DNA from: Cinclus cinclus | Lineage: Eukaryota > Chordata > Aves > Passeriformes > Cinclidae | DNA: 64,000 bases | Assembly: GCF_963662255.1 (NCBI RefSeq) | Contig: NW_026912214.1 | Span: 186,001 to 250,000 of the forward strand | Direction of reading: 5' to 3' | Part shown: in pieces, positions 49,301 to 63,156 of the stretch | How positions within the stretch are numbered: position 1 is the first letter of the stretch | Layout: each line of letters opens with the position of its first letter | Notes under the pieces: model-generated | What the model was told of the DNA's origin: nothing | The model's input: only the letters and a program-made list of their open reading frames with translations | Databases searched by the model: none | Translations under genes and position numbers: made by a program

Positions 49301-52300
49301 GCCCTTTTAGGCCACTTGATGTCAGAATGAATCATTTGATTCTTGGCCTCCATGGTGGCATAATTGTACCAGGTTTTACTTGGGCCCCATGCTTTCACAA
49401 TTCATCCCTGCCCCTTTTAGGCCCATTGGTGTCACAAGGGATCATAAGATTGTTAGCCTGCATTGGGTCACAATGGTTCCTTGCTTCTATAGGTCCCCAT
49501 GCTGTCACAGTTCATCCGTGGTCCTTTTGCGCCCCCTGGTGTCAAAAGGGATCCTTAGATTGTTAGCCTGCATTGGGTCACAATGGTTCCTTGCTTCTCT
49601 TAACCCCTGTGGTGTCACAATGCATCCCATGCCCTTTTAGGCCTCTTGATGTCACAATGAATCATTTGATTCTTGGCCTCCATGGTGGCATAATTGTACC
49701 AGGTTTTAATTGGGCCCCATGCTTTCACAATTCATCACTGACCCTTTTAGGCCCTTTGGTGTCAAAAGGGATTATTAGATTGTTAGCCTCCATTGGGTCA
49801 CAATGGATCCTTGCTTCTCTTAACCCCTGTGCTGTCACAATGCATCCCATGCCCTTTTAGGCCACTTGATGTCACAATGAATCATTTGATTCTTGGCCTC
49901 CACGGAGGCATAATAGATCCTTGCTTCTATTGGTCCCCGTGCTGTAACAATCCATCCCTGGCCCTTTTTATACCCCCTGGTGCCACAAGGGATCATTAGA
50001 TTGCTAGCCTGCATTGGGTCACAATGGTTCCTTGCTTCTCTTAACCTCTGTGGTGTCACAATGCATTCCAAGCCCTTTTAGGCCGCATGGTCTTCAGTGA
50101 ACCATTTGATTCTTGGCCTTCATGGTGTCATAATGGTTCCTTGCTTCTATAGGTCCCCATGCTGTCAGAGTCCATCCGTGGTCCTTTTGCGCCCCCTGGT
50201 GTCAAAAGGGATCCTTAGATTGTTAGCCTGCATTGGGTCACAATGGTTCCTTGCTTCTCTTAACCCCTGTGGTGTCACAATGCATCCCATGCCCTTTTAG
50301 GCCACTTGATGTCACAATGAATCATTTGATTCTTGGCCTCCATGGTGGCATATTTGTACCAGAGTTTAATTGGGCCCCATGCTTTCACAATTCATCCCTG
50401 CCCCCTTTAGGCCCTTTGGTGACACAAGGGATCATTAGATTGTTAGCCTGCATTGGGTCACAATGGTTCCTTGCTTCTCTTATCCCCTGCGCTGTCACAA
50501 TGCATCCCATGCCCTTTTAGGCCACATGATGTCACAATGAATTATTTGATTCTTGGCCTCCACGGTGGCATAATAGATCCTTGCTTCTATTGTTCCCCGT
50601 ACTGTAACAATCCATCCCTGGCCCTTTTTATACTCCCTTGTGCCGCAAGGGATCATTAGATTGCTAGCCTGCATTGGGTCCCAATGGTTCCTTGCTTCTC
50701 TTAAGCTCTGTGGTGTCACAATGAATCCCATGCCCTTTTAGGCCACTTGATGTCACAATGAATCATTTGATTCTTGGCCTCCATGGTGTCATAATGGTTC
50801 CTTGTTTCTATTGGGCCCCATGCCTTCACAATACATCCCTGCCACTTTTAGGCGCCTTGGTGTCAAAAGGGATCATTAGATTGTTAGCCTCCATTGGGTC
50901 ACAATGGATCCTTACTTCTCTTAACCTCTGTGGTGTCACAATGCATCCCATGCCCTTTTAGGCCACTTGATGTCACAATGAATCATTTGATTCTTGGCCT
51001 CCATGGTGGTGTAATTGTACCAGGTTTTACTTGGGCCCCATGCTTTCACAATTCATCCCTGGCCCTTTTTATACCCCCTGGTGCCACAAGGGATCATTAG
51101 ATTGTTAGCCTGCATTGGGTCACAATGGTTCCTTGCTTCTCTTAAGCTCTGTGGTGTCACAATGAATCCCATGCCCTTTTAGGCCACTTGATGTCACAAT
51201 GAATCATTTGATTCTTGGCCTCCATGGTGTCATAATGGTTCCTTGTTTCTATTGGGCCCCATGCCTTCACAATACATCCCTGCCACTTTTAGGCGCCTTG
51301 GTGTCAAAAGGGATCATTAGATTGTTAGCCTCCATTGGGTCACAATGGATCCTTACTTCTCTTAACCTCTGTGGTGTCACAATGCATCCCATGCCCTTTT
51401 AGGCCACTTGATGTCACAATGAATCATTTGATTCTTGGCCTCCATGGTGGCGTAATTGTACCAGGTTTTAATTGGGCCCCATGCTTTCACAGTACATCCC
51501 TGGCCCTTTTTATACCCCCTGGTGCCACAAGGGATCATTAGATTGTTAGCCTGCATTGGGTCACAATGGTTCCTTGCTTCTCTTAACCTCTGTGGTGTCA
51601 CAATGCATCCCATGCCCTTTTAGGCCACTTGATGTCACAATGAATCATTTGATTCTTGGCCTCCATGGCGGTGTAATTGTACCAGGTTTTACTTGGGCCC
51701 CATGCTTTCACAATTCATCCCTGGCCCTTTTTATACCCCCTGGTGCCACAAGGGATCCTTAGATTGTTAGCCTGCATTGGGTCACAATGGATCCTTGCTT
51801 CTCCTTACCCCTATGGTGTCATAATGCATCCCATGCCCTTTTAGGCCACTTGATGTCACAATGAATCATTTGATTCTTGGCCTCCATTGTGGCATATTTG
51901 TACCAGGTTTTAATTGGGCCCCATGCTTTCACAATTCATCCCTGCCCCTTTTAGGCCCATTGGTGTCAAAAGGGATTATTAGATCGTTAGCCTCCATTGG
52001 GTCACAATGGATCCTTGCTTCTCTTAACCCCTGTGCTGTCACAATGCATCCCATGCCCTTTTAGGCCACATGATGTCACAATGAATTATTTGATACTTGG
52101 CCTCCATGGTGGCATAATAGATCCTTGCTTCTATTGGTCCCTGTGCTGTAACAATTCCTCCCTGGCACTTTTAGGCCCATTGGTGTCACAAGGGATCATT
52201 AGATTGTTAGCCTGCATTGGGTCACAATGGTTCCTTGCTTCCCTTAACCTCTGTGGTGTCACAATGCATCCCATGCCCTTTTAGGCCACTTGATGTCACA

Positions 52301-55300
52301 ATGAATCATTTGATTCTTGGCCTCCATGGTGTCATAATGGTTCCTTGTTCCTATTGGGCCCCATGCTGTCACAATTCATCCCTGGCCCTTTTACGCCCCC
52401 TGGTGTCAAATGGGATCCTGGTATTATTAGCCTTCATTGGGTCACAATGGATCCTTGCTTCTCTTAACCCCTGTGGTGTCACAATGCATCCCATGCCCTT
52501 TTAGGCCACTTGATGTCAGAATGAATCATTTGATTCTTGGCCTCCATGGTGGCATAATTGTACCAGGTTTTACTTGGGCCCCATGCTTTCACAATTCATC
52601 CCTGCCCCTTTTAGGCCCATTGGTGTCACAAGGGATCATAAGATTGTTAGCCTGCATTGGGTCACAATGGTTCCTTGCTTCTATAGGTCCCCATGCTGTC
52701 ACAGTTCATCCGTGGTCCTTTTGCGCCCCCTGGTGTCAAAAGGGATCCTTAGATTGTTAGCCTGCATTGGGTCACAATGGTTCCTTGCTTCTCTTAACCC
52801 CTGTGGTGTCACAATGCATCCCATGCCCTTTTAGGCCTCTTGATGTCACAATGAATCATTTGATTCTTGGCCTCCATGGTGGCATAATTGTACCAGGTTT
52901 TAATTGGGCCCCATGCTTTCACAATTCATCACTGACCCTTTTAGGCCCTTTGGTGTCAAAAGGGATTATTAGATTGTTAGCCTCCATTGGGTCACAATGG
53001 ATCCTTGCTTCTCTTAACCCCTGTGCTGTCACAATGCATCCCATGCACTTTTAGGCCACTTGATGTCACAATGAATCATTTGATTCTTGGCCTCCACGGA
53101 GGCATAATAGATCCTTGCTTCTATTGGTCCCCGTGCTGTAACAATCCATCCCTGGCCCTTTTTATACCCCCTGGTGCCACAAGGGATCATTAGATTGCTA
53201 GCCTGCATTGGGTCACAATGGTTCCTTGCTTCTCTTAACCTCTGTGGTGTCACAATGCATTCCAAGCCCTTTTAGGCCGCATGGTCTTCAGTGAACCATT
53301 TGATTCTTGGCCTTCATGGTGTCATAATGGTTCCTTGCTTCTATAGGTCCCCATGCTGTCAGAGTCCATCCGTGGTCCTTTTGCGCCCCCTGGTGTCAAA
53401 AGGGATCCTTAGATTGTTAGCCTGCATTGGGTCACAATGGTTCCTTGCTTCTCTTAACCCCTGTGGTGTCACAATGCATCCCATGCCCTTTTAGGCCACT
53501 TGATGTCACAATGAATCATTTGATTCTTGGCCTCCATGGTGGCATATTTGTACCAGAGTTTAATTGGGCCCCATGCTTTCACAATTCATCCCTGCCCCCT
53601 TTAGGCCCTTTGGTGACACAAGGGATCATTAGATTGTTAGCCTGCATTGGGTCACAATGGTTCCTTGCTTCTCTTAACCCCTGCGCTGTCACAATGCATC
53701 CCATGCCCTTTTAGGCCACATGATGTCACAATGAATTATTTGATTCTTGGCCTCCACGGTGGCATAATAGATCCTTGCTTCTATTGTTCCCCGTACTGTA
53801 ACAATCCATCCCTGGCCCTTTTTATACTCCCTTGTGCCGCAAGGGATCATTAGATTGCTAGCCTGCATTGGGTCCCAATGGTTCCTTGCTTCTCTTAAGC
53901 TCTGTGGTGTCACAATGAATCCCATGCCCTTTTAGGCCACTTGATGTCACAATGAATCATTTGATTCTTGGCCTCCATGGTGTCATAATGGTTCCTTGTT
54001 TCTATTGGGCCCCATGCCTTCACAATACATCCCTGCCACTTTTAGGCGCCTTGGTGTCAAAAGGGATCATTAGATTGTTAGCCTCCATTCGGTCACAATG
54101 GATCCTTACTTCTCTTAACCTCTGTGGTGTCACAATGCATCCCATGCCCTTTTAGGCCACTTGATGTCACAATGAATCATTTGATTCTTGGCCTCCATGG
54201 TGGTGTAATTGTACCAGGTTTTACTTGGGCCCCATGCTTTCACAATTCATCCCTGGCCCTTTTTATACCCCCTGGTGCCACAAGGGATCATTAGATTGTT
54301 AGCCTGCATTGGGTCACAATGGTTCCTTGCTTCTCTTAACCTCTGTGGTGTCACAATGCATCCCATGCCCTTTTAGGCCACTTGATGTCACAATGAATCA
54401 TTTGATTCTTGGCCTCCATGGCGGTATAATTGTACCAGGTTTTACTTGGGCCCCATGCTTTCACAATTCATCCCTGGCCCTTTTTATACCCCCTGGTGCC
54501 ACAAGGGATCCTTAGATTGTTAGCCTGCATTGGGTCACAATGGTTCCTTGCTTCTCTTAACCTCTGTGGTGTCACAATGCATTCCAAGCCCTTTTAGGCC
54601 ACTTGATGTCACAATGAATCATTTGATTCTTGGCCTCCATGGTGGCGTAATTGTACCAGGTTTTAATTGGGCCCCATGCTTTCACAATTCATCCCTGCCC
54701 CTTTTAGGCCCATTGGTGTCAAAAGGGATCATTAGATTGTTAGCCTGCATTGGGTCACAATGGATCCTTGCTTCTCTTAACCCCTGTGCTGTCACAATGC
54801 ATCCCATGCCCTTTTAGGCCACATGATGTCACAATGAATTATTTGATTCTTGGCCTCCATGGCGGCATAATAGATCCTTGCTTCTATTGGTCCCCGTGCT
54901 GTAACAATTCATCCCTGGCCCTTTTAGGCCCATTGGTGTCACAAGGGATCATTAGATTGTTAGCCTGCATTGGGTCACAATGGTGCCTTGCTTCTCTTAA
55001 CCTCTGTGGTTTCACAATGCATCCCATGCCCTTTTAGGCCACTTGATGTCACAATGAATCATTTGATTCTTGGCCTCCATGGTGTCATAATGGTTCCTTG
55101 TTTCTATTGGGCCCCATACTGTCACAATTCATCCCTGGCCCTTTTACGCCCCCTGGTGTCAAATGGGATCCTGGGATTATTAGCCTCCATTGGGTCACAA
55201 TGCATCCTTGCTTCTCTTAACCCCTGTGGTGTCACAATGCATCCCATGCCCTTTTAGGCCACTTGATGTCACAATGAATCATTTGATTCTTGGCCTCCAC

Positions 55301-58300
55301 GGTGGCATAATAGATCCTTGTTTCTATTGGTCCCCGTGCTGTAACAATCCATCCCTGGCCCTTTTTATACCCCCTGGTGCCACAAGGGATCATTAGATTG
55401 TTAGCCTGCATTGGGTCACAATGGTTCCTTGCTTCTCTTAACCTCTGTGGTGTCACAATGCATTCCAAGCCCTTTTAGGCCACTTGGTCTTACAATGAAC
55501 CATTTGATTCTTGGCCTTCATGGTGTCATAATGGTTCCTTGCTTCTATAGGTCCCCATGCTGTCAGAGTCCATCCGTGGTCCTTTTGCGCCCCCTGGTGT
55601 CAAAAGGGATTCTTAGATTGTTAGCCTGCATTGGGTCACAATGGTTCCTTGCTTCTCTTAACCCCTGTGCTGTCACAATGCATCCCATGACCTTTTAGGC
55701 CACTTGATGTCACAATGAATCATTTGATTCTTGGCCTCCATGGTGGTGTAATTGTACCAGGTTTTACTTGGGCCCCATGCTTTCACAATTCATCCCTGCC
55801 CCTTTTAGGCCCATTGGTGTCACAAGGGATCATTAGATTGTTAGCCTGCATTGGGTCACAATGGTTCCTTGCTTCTCTTAACCTCTGTGCTGTCACAATG
55901 CATCCCATGCCCTTTTAGGCCACTTGATGTCACAATGAATCATTTGATTCTTGGCCTCCATGGTGTCATAATGGTTCCTTGTTTCTATTGGGCCCCGTGC
56001 CTTCACAATACATCCCTGCCCCTTTTAGGCGCATTGGTGTCAAAAGGGATCATTAGATTGTTAGCCTCCATTGGGTCACAATGGATCCTTACTTCTCTTA
56101 ACCCCTGGGCTGTCACAATGCATCCCATGCCCTTTTAGGCCACTTGATGTCACAATGAATCATTTGATTCTTGGCCTCCATGGTGTCATAATGGTTCCTT
56201 GCTTCTATAGGTCCCCATGCTGTCAGAGTTCATCCGTGGTCCTTTTGCGCACCCGGGTGTCAAAAGGGATTCTTAGATTGTTAGCCTGCATTGGGTCACA
56301 ATGGTTCCTTGCTTCTCTTAACCCCTGTGGTGTCACAATGCATCCCATGCCCTTTTAGGCCACTTGATGTCACAATGAATCATTTGATTCTTGGCCTCCA
56401 TGGTGGCATAATTGTACCAGGTTTTACTTGGGCCCCATGCTTTCACAATTCATCCCTGCCCCTTTTAGGCCCATTGGTGTCACAAGGGATCATTAGATTG
56501 TTAGCCTGCATTGGGTCACAATGGTTCCTTGCTTCTCTTAACCGCTGTGGTGTCACAATGCATCCCATGCCCTTTTAGGCCACTTGATGTCACAATGAAT
56601 CATTTGATTCTTGGCCTCCATGGTGGCGTAATTGTACCAGGTTTTAATTGGGCCCCATGCTTTCACAATACATCCCTGCCCCAATTTAGGCCCATTGGTG
56701 TCAAAAGGGATCATTAGATTGTTAGCCTGCATTGGGTCACAATGGTTCCTTGCTTCTCTTAACCTCTGTGGTGTCACAATGCATCCCATGCCCTTTTAGG
56801 CCACTTGATGTCACAATTAATCATTTGATTCTTGGCCTCCATGGTGTCATAATGGTTCCTTGTTTCTATTGGGCCCCATGCTGTCACAATTCATCCCTGA
56901 CCCTTTTACGCCCCCTGGTGTCAAATGGGATCCTGGGATTATTAGCCTCCATTGGGTCACAATGCATCCTTGCTTCTCTTAACCCCTGTGGTGTCACAAT
57001 GCATCCCATGCCCTTTTAGGCCACTTGATGTCACAATGAATCATTTGATTCTTGGCTTCCATGGTGTCATAATGGTTCCTTGTTTCTATTGGGCCCCATG
57101 CCTTCACAACACATCCCTGCCCCTTTTAGGCGCCTTGGTGTCAAAAGGGATCATTAGATTGTTAGCCTGCTTTGGGTCACAATGGATCCTTACTTCTCTT
57201 AGCCTCTGTGGTGTCACAATGCATCCCATGGCCTTTTAGGCCACTTGATGTCACAATGAATCAATTGATTCTTGGCCTCCAAGGTGGCATAATTGTACCA
57301 GGTTTTACTTGGGCCCCATGCTTTCACAATTCATCCCTGCCCCTTTTAGGCCCATTGGTGTCACAAGGGATCATTAGATTGTTAGCCTGCATTGGGTCAC
57401 AATGGATCCTTGCTTCTCTTAACCCCTGTGGTGTCACAATGCATCCCATGCCCTTTTAGGCCACTTGATGTCACAATGAATCATTTGATTCTTGGCCTCC
57501 ATGGTGTCATACTGGTTCCTTGTTTCTATTGGGCCCCATGCTGTCACAATTCATCCCTGGCCCTTTTACGCCCCCTGGTGTCAAATGGGATCCTGGGATT
57601 TTTAGCCTCCTTAGGGTCACAATGGATCCTTGCTTCTCATAACCCCTGTGCTGTCACAATGCATCCCATGCCCTTTTAGGCCACTTGATGTCACAATGAA
57701 TCATTTGATTCTTGGCCTCCATGGCGGCATAATAGATACTTGCTTCTATTGGTCCCCGTGCTGTAACAATCCATCCCTGGCCCTTTTTATACCCCCTGGT
57801 GCCACAAGGGATCATTAGATTGTTAGCCTGCATTGGGTCACAATGGTTCCTTGCTTCTCTTAACCGCTGTGGTGTCACAATGCATCCCATGCCCTTTTAG
57901 GCCACTGGATGTCACAATGAATCATTTGATTCTTGGCCTCCATGGTGGTGTAATTGTACCAGGTTTTACTTGGGCCCCATGCTTTCACAATTCATCCCTG
58001 CCCCTTTTAGGCCCTTTGGTGTCACAAGGGATCATTAGATTTTTAGCCTGCATTGGGTCACAATGGTTCCTTGCTTCTCTTAAGCTCTGTGGTGTCACAA
58101 TGAATCCCATGCCCTTTTAGGCCACTTGATGTCACAATGAATCATTTGATTCTTGGCCTCCATGGTGTCATAATGGTTCCTTGTTTCTATTGGGCCCCAT
58201 GCCTTCACAATACATCCCTGCCACTTTTAGGCGCCTTGGTGTCAAAAGGGATCATTAGATTGTTAGCCTCCATTGGGTCACAATGGATCCTTACTTCTCT

Positions 58301-61300
58301 TAACCTCTGTGGTGTCACAATGCATCCCATGCCCTTTTAGGCCACTTGATGTCACAATGAATCATTTGATTCTTGGCCTCCATGGTGGTGTAATTGTACC
58401 AGGTTTTACTTGGGCCCCATGCTGTAACAATCCATCCCTGGCCTTTTTATACCCCCTGGTGCCACAAGGGATCATTAGATTGTTAGCCTGCATTGGGTCA
58501 CAATGGTTCCTTGCTTCTCTTAACCTCTGTGGTGTCACAATGCATCCCATGCCCTTTTAGGCCACTTGATGTCACAATGAATCATTTGATTCTTGGCCTC
58601 CATGGTGGTGTAATTGTACCAGGTTTTACTTGGGCCCCATGCTTTCACAATTCATCCCTGGCCCTTTTTATACCCCCTGGTGCCACAAGGGATCATTAGA
58701 TTGTTAGCCTGCATTGGGTCACAATGGTTCCTTGCTTCTCTTAACCTCTGTGGTGTCACAATGCATTCCAAGCCCTTTTAGGCCACTTGGTCTTACAATG
58801 AACCATTTGATTCTTGGCCTTCATGGTGTCATAATAGTTCCTTGCTTCTATAGGTCCCCATGCTGTCAGAGTTCTTCCGTGGTCCTTTTTCGCCCCTTGG
58901 TGTCAAAAGGGATTCTTAGAATGTTAGCCTGCATTGTGTCACAATGGTTCCTTGCTTCTCTTAACCTCTGTGGTGTCACAATGCTTCCCATGCCCTTTTA
59001 GGCCACTTGATGTCACAATGAATCAATTGATTCTTGGCCTCCATGGTGGCATAATTGTACCAGGTTTTAGTTGGGCGCCATACTTTCACAATACATCCCT
59101 GCCCCTTTTAGGCCCATTGGTGTCACAAGGGATCATTAGATTGTTAGCCTGCATTGGGTCACAATGGTGCCTTGCTTCTCTTAACCTCTGTGGTGTCACA
59201 ATGCATCCCATGCCCTTTTAGGCCACTTGATGTCACAATGAATCATTTGATTCTTGGCCTCCATGGTGTCATAATGGTTCCTTGTTTCTATTGGGCCCCA
59301 TGCTGTCACAATTCATCCCTGGCCCTTTTATGCCCCCTGGTGTCAAATGGGATCCTGGGATTTTTAACCTGCATTGGGTCACAATGGATCCTTGCTTCTC
59401 TTAACCCCTGTGCTGTCACAATGCATCCCATGCGCTTTTAGGCCACTTGATGTCACAATGAATCATTTGATTCTTGGCCTCCACGGTGGCATAATAGATA
59501 CTTGCTTCTATTGGTCCCCGTACTGTAACAATCCATCCCTGGCCCTTTTTATACCCCCTGGTGCCACAAGGGATCATTAGATTGTTAGCCTGCATTGGGT
59601 CACAATGGTTCCTTGCTTCTCTAAACCTCTGTGGTGTCACAATGCATTCCAAGCCTTTTTAGGCCACTTGGTCTTACAATGAACCATTTGATTCTTGGCC
59701 TTCATGGTGTCATAATGGTTCTTTGCTTCTATAGGTCCCCATGCTGTCAGAGTTCATCCGTGGTCCTTTTGCGCCCCCTGGTGTCAAAAGGGATTCTTAG
59801 ATTGTTAGCCTGCATTGGGTCACAATGGTTCCTTGCTTCTCTTAACCCCTGTGGTGTCACAATGCATCCCATGCCCTTTTAGGCCACTTGATGTCACAAT
59901 GAATCATTTGATTCTTGGCCTGCATGGTGGTGTAATTGTACCAGGTTTTACTTGGGCCCCATGCTTTCACAATTCATCCCTGGCCCTTTTAGGCCCATTG
60001 GTGTCACAAGGGATCATTAGATTGTTAGCCTGCATTGGGTCACAATGGTTCCTTGCTTCTCTTAACCTCTGTGGTGTCACAATGCATCCCATGCCCTTTT
60101 AGGCCACTTGATGTCACAATGAATCATTTGATTCTTGGCCTCCATGGTGTCATAATGGTTCCTTGTTTCTATTGGGCCCCATGCTGTCACAATTCATCCC
60201 TGGCCCTTTTACGCCCCCTGGTGTCAAATGAGATCCTGGGATTATTAGCCTCCATTGGGTCACAATGCATCCTTGCTTCTCTTAACCCCTGTGGTGTCAC
60301 AATGCATCCCATGCACTTTTAGGCCACTTGATGTCACAATGAATCATTTGATTCTTGGCCTCCACGGTGGCATAATAGATACTTGCTTCTATTGGTCCCC
60401 GTGCTGTAACAATCCATCCCTGGCCTTTTTATACCCCCTGGTGCCACAAGGGATCATTAGATTGTTAGCCTGCATTGGGTCACAATGGTTCCTTGCTTCT
60501 CTTAACCTCTGTGGTGTCACAATGCATCCCATGCCCTTTTAGGCCACTTGATGTCACAATGAATCATTTGATTCTTGGCCTCCATGGTGACATAATGGTT
60601 CCTTGTTTCTATTGGGCCCCATGCCTTCACAATACATCCGTGCCCCTTTTAGGCGCCTTGGTGTCAAAAGGGATAATTAGATTGTTAGCCTCCATTGGGT
60701 CACAATGGATCCTTAATTCTCTTAACCTCTGTGGTGTCACAATGCATCCCATGGCCTTTTAGGCCACTTGATGTCACAATGAATCAATTGATTCTTGGCC
60801 TCCATTGTGGCATAATTGTACCAGGTTTTACTTGGGCCCCATGATTTCACAATTCATCCCTGCCCCTTTTAGGCCCATTGGTGTCACAAGGGATCATTAG
60901 ATTGTTAGCCTGCATTGGGTCACAATGGATCCTTGCTTCTCTTAACCTCTGTGCTGTCACAATGCATCCCATGCCCTTTTAGGCCACTTGATGTCACAAT
61001 GAATCATTTGATTCTTGGCCTCCATTGTGGCGTAATTGTACCAGGTTTTAATTGGGCCCCATGCTTTCACAATACATCCCTGCACCTTTTAGGTGCCTTG
61101 GTGTCACAAGGGATCATTAGATTGTTAGCCTGCATTGGGTCACAATGGTTCCTTGCTTCTCTTAACCCCTGTGCTGTCACAATGCATCCCATGCCCTTTT
61201 AGGCCACTTGATGTCACAATGAATCATTTGATTCTTGGCCTCCACGGTGGCATAAGAGATACTTGCTTCTATTGGTCCCCGTGCTGTAACAATCCATCCC

Positions 61301-62989
61301 TGGCCCTTTTTATACCCCCTGGTGCCACAAGGGATCATTAGATTGTTAGCCTGCATTGGGTCACAATGGTTCCTTGCTTCTCTTAACCTCTGTGGTGTCA
61401 CAATGCATTCCAAGCCCTTTTAGGCCACTTGGTCTTACAATGAACCATTTGATTCTTGTCCTTCATGGTGTCATAATGGTTCCTTGCTTCTATAGGTCCC
61501 CATGGTGTCAGAGTCCATCCGTGGTCGTTTTGCGCCCCCTGGTGTCAAAAGGGATTCTTAGATTGTTAGCCTCCATTGGGTCACAATGGATCCTTAATTC
61601 TCTTAACCCCTGTGGTGTCACAATGCATCCCATGCCCTTTTAGGCCACTTGATGTCACAATGAATCAATTGATTCTTGGCCTCCATGGTGGCATAATTGT
61701 ACCAGGTTTTACTTGGGCCCCATGATTTCACAATTCATCCCTGCCCCTTTTAGGCCCATTGGTGTCACAAGGGATCATTAGATTGTTAGCCTGCATTGGG
61801 TCACAAGGGATCATTAAATTGTTAGCCTGCATTGGGTCACAATGGATCCTTGCTTCTCTTAACCTCTGTGCTGTCACAATGCATCCCATGCCCTTTTAGG
61901 CCATTTGATGTCACAATGAATCATTTGATTCTTGGCCTCCATTGTGGCGTAATTGTACCAGGTTTTAATTGGGCCCCATGCTTTCACAATACATCCCTGC
62001 CCCTTTTAGGTGCCTTGGTGTCACAAGGGATCATTAGATTGTTAGCCTGCATTGGGTCACAATGGATCCTTGCTTCTCTTAACCCCTGTGCTGTCACAAT
62101 GCATTCCATGCCCTTTTAGGCCACATGATGTCACAATGAATTATTTGATTCTTGGCCTCCATGGCGGCATAATAGATCCTTGCTTCTATTGGTCCCCGTG
62201 CTGTAACAATTCATCCCTGGCCTTTTTAGGCCCATTGGTGTCACAAGGGATCATTAGATTGTTAGCCTGCATTGGGTCACAATGGTGCCTTGCTTCTCTT
62301 AACCTCTGTGGTGTCACAATGCATCCCATGCCCCTTTAGGCCACTTGATGTCACAATGAATCATTTGATTCTTGGCCTCCATGGTGTCATAATGGTTCCT
62401 TGTTTCTATTGGGCCCCATGCTGTCACAATTCATCCCTGGCCCTTTTAAGCCCCCTGGTGTCAAATGGGATCCTGGGATTATTAGCCTCCATTGGGTCAC
62501 AATGCATCCTTGCTTCTCTTAACCCCTGTGGTGTCACAATGCATCCCATGCCCCTTTAGGCCACTTGATGTCACAATGCATCATTTGATTCTTGGCCTCC
62601 ACGGTGGCATAATAGATCCTTGCTTCTATTGGTCCCCGTGCTGTAACAATCCATCCCTGGCCCTTTTTATACCCCCTGGTGCCACAAGGGATCATTAGAT
62701 TGTTAGCCTGCATTGGGTCACAATGGTTCCTTGCTTCTCTTAACCTCTGTGGTGTCACAATGCATTCCAAGCCCTTTTAGGCCACTTGGTCTTACAATGA
62801 ACCATTTGATTCTTGGCCTTCATGGTGTCATAATGGTTCCTTGCTTCTATAGGTCCCCATGCTGTCAGAGTTCATCCGTGGTCCTTTTGCGCCCCCTGGT
62901 GTCAAAAGGGATTCTTAGATTGTTAGCGTGCATTGGGTCACAATGGTTCCTTGCTTCTCTTAACCCCTGTGGTGTCACAATGCATCCCT
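43353..62989 (+). repeat. 19,637 bp higher-order repeat, copy 2
   Basis: It lies directly after copy 1 in the same orientation. I found only two differences while comparing: 28246 T against 47883 A, and 32348 T against 51985 C. I did not align every base, so more may exist. At 28246 copy 1 agrees with the related monomer at 38378, so the change probably happened in copy 2. The match ends with the satellite consensus; the clear break from a third copy is at 63043 (CCACGG in place of CCATGG). Confidence 0.93.
61800..61835 (+). repeat. Extra 36 bp subunit 6, second 19,637 bp copy
   Basis: Identical in layout to 42163-42198, including the A in CATTAAATTG, at an offset of exactly 19,637 bp. Confidence 0.92.
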
Positions 62990-63156
62990 TGCCCTTTTAG
63001 GCCACTTGATGTCACAATGAATCATTTGATTCTTGGCCTCCACGGTGGCATAATAGATACTTGCTTCTATTGGGTCCCATGCCTTCACAATACATCCCTG
63101 CCCCTTTTAGGACCCCTGGTGTCAAATGGGATCCTGGGATTTTTAGCCTCCATTGG
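62937..63156 (+). repeat. Three-way mosaic monomer (E, B and A subunits)
   Basis: Subunit 4 is E type (GGCATAATAGATACTTGC), subunit 5 is B type (CTTCACAATACATCC) and subunit 6 is A type (GTCAAATGGGATCCTGGG). The switch points lie at or near subunit boundaries. It sits where the second 19,637 bp copy stops matching, so it may mark a recombination junction. Confidence 0.85.

Noticed and set aside
4991..62770. 61-78 codon frames on the minus strand
   Set aside because: They are the reverse reading of the same repeat, appearing mostly where the E-type extra base shifts the frame. No independent coding signal is seen.
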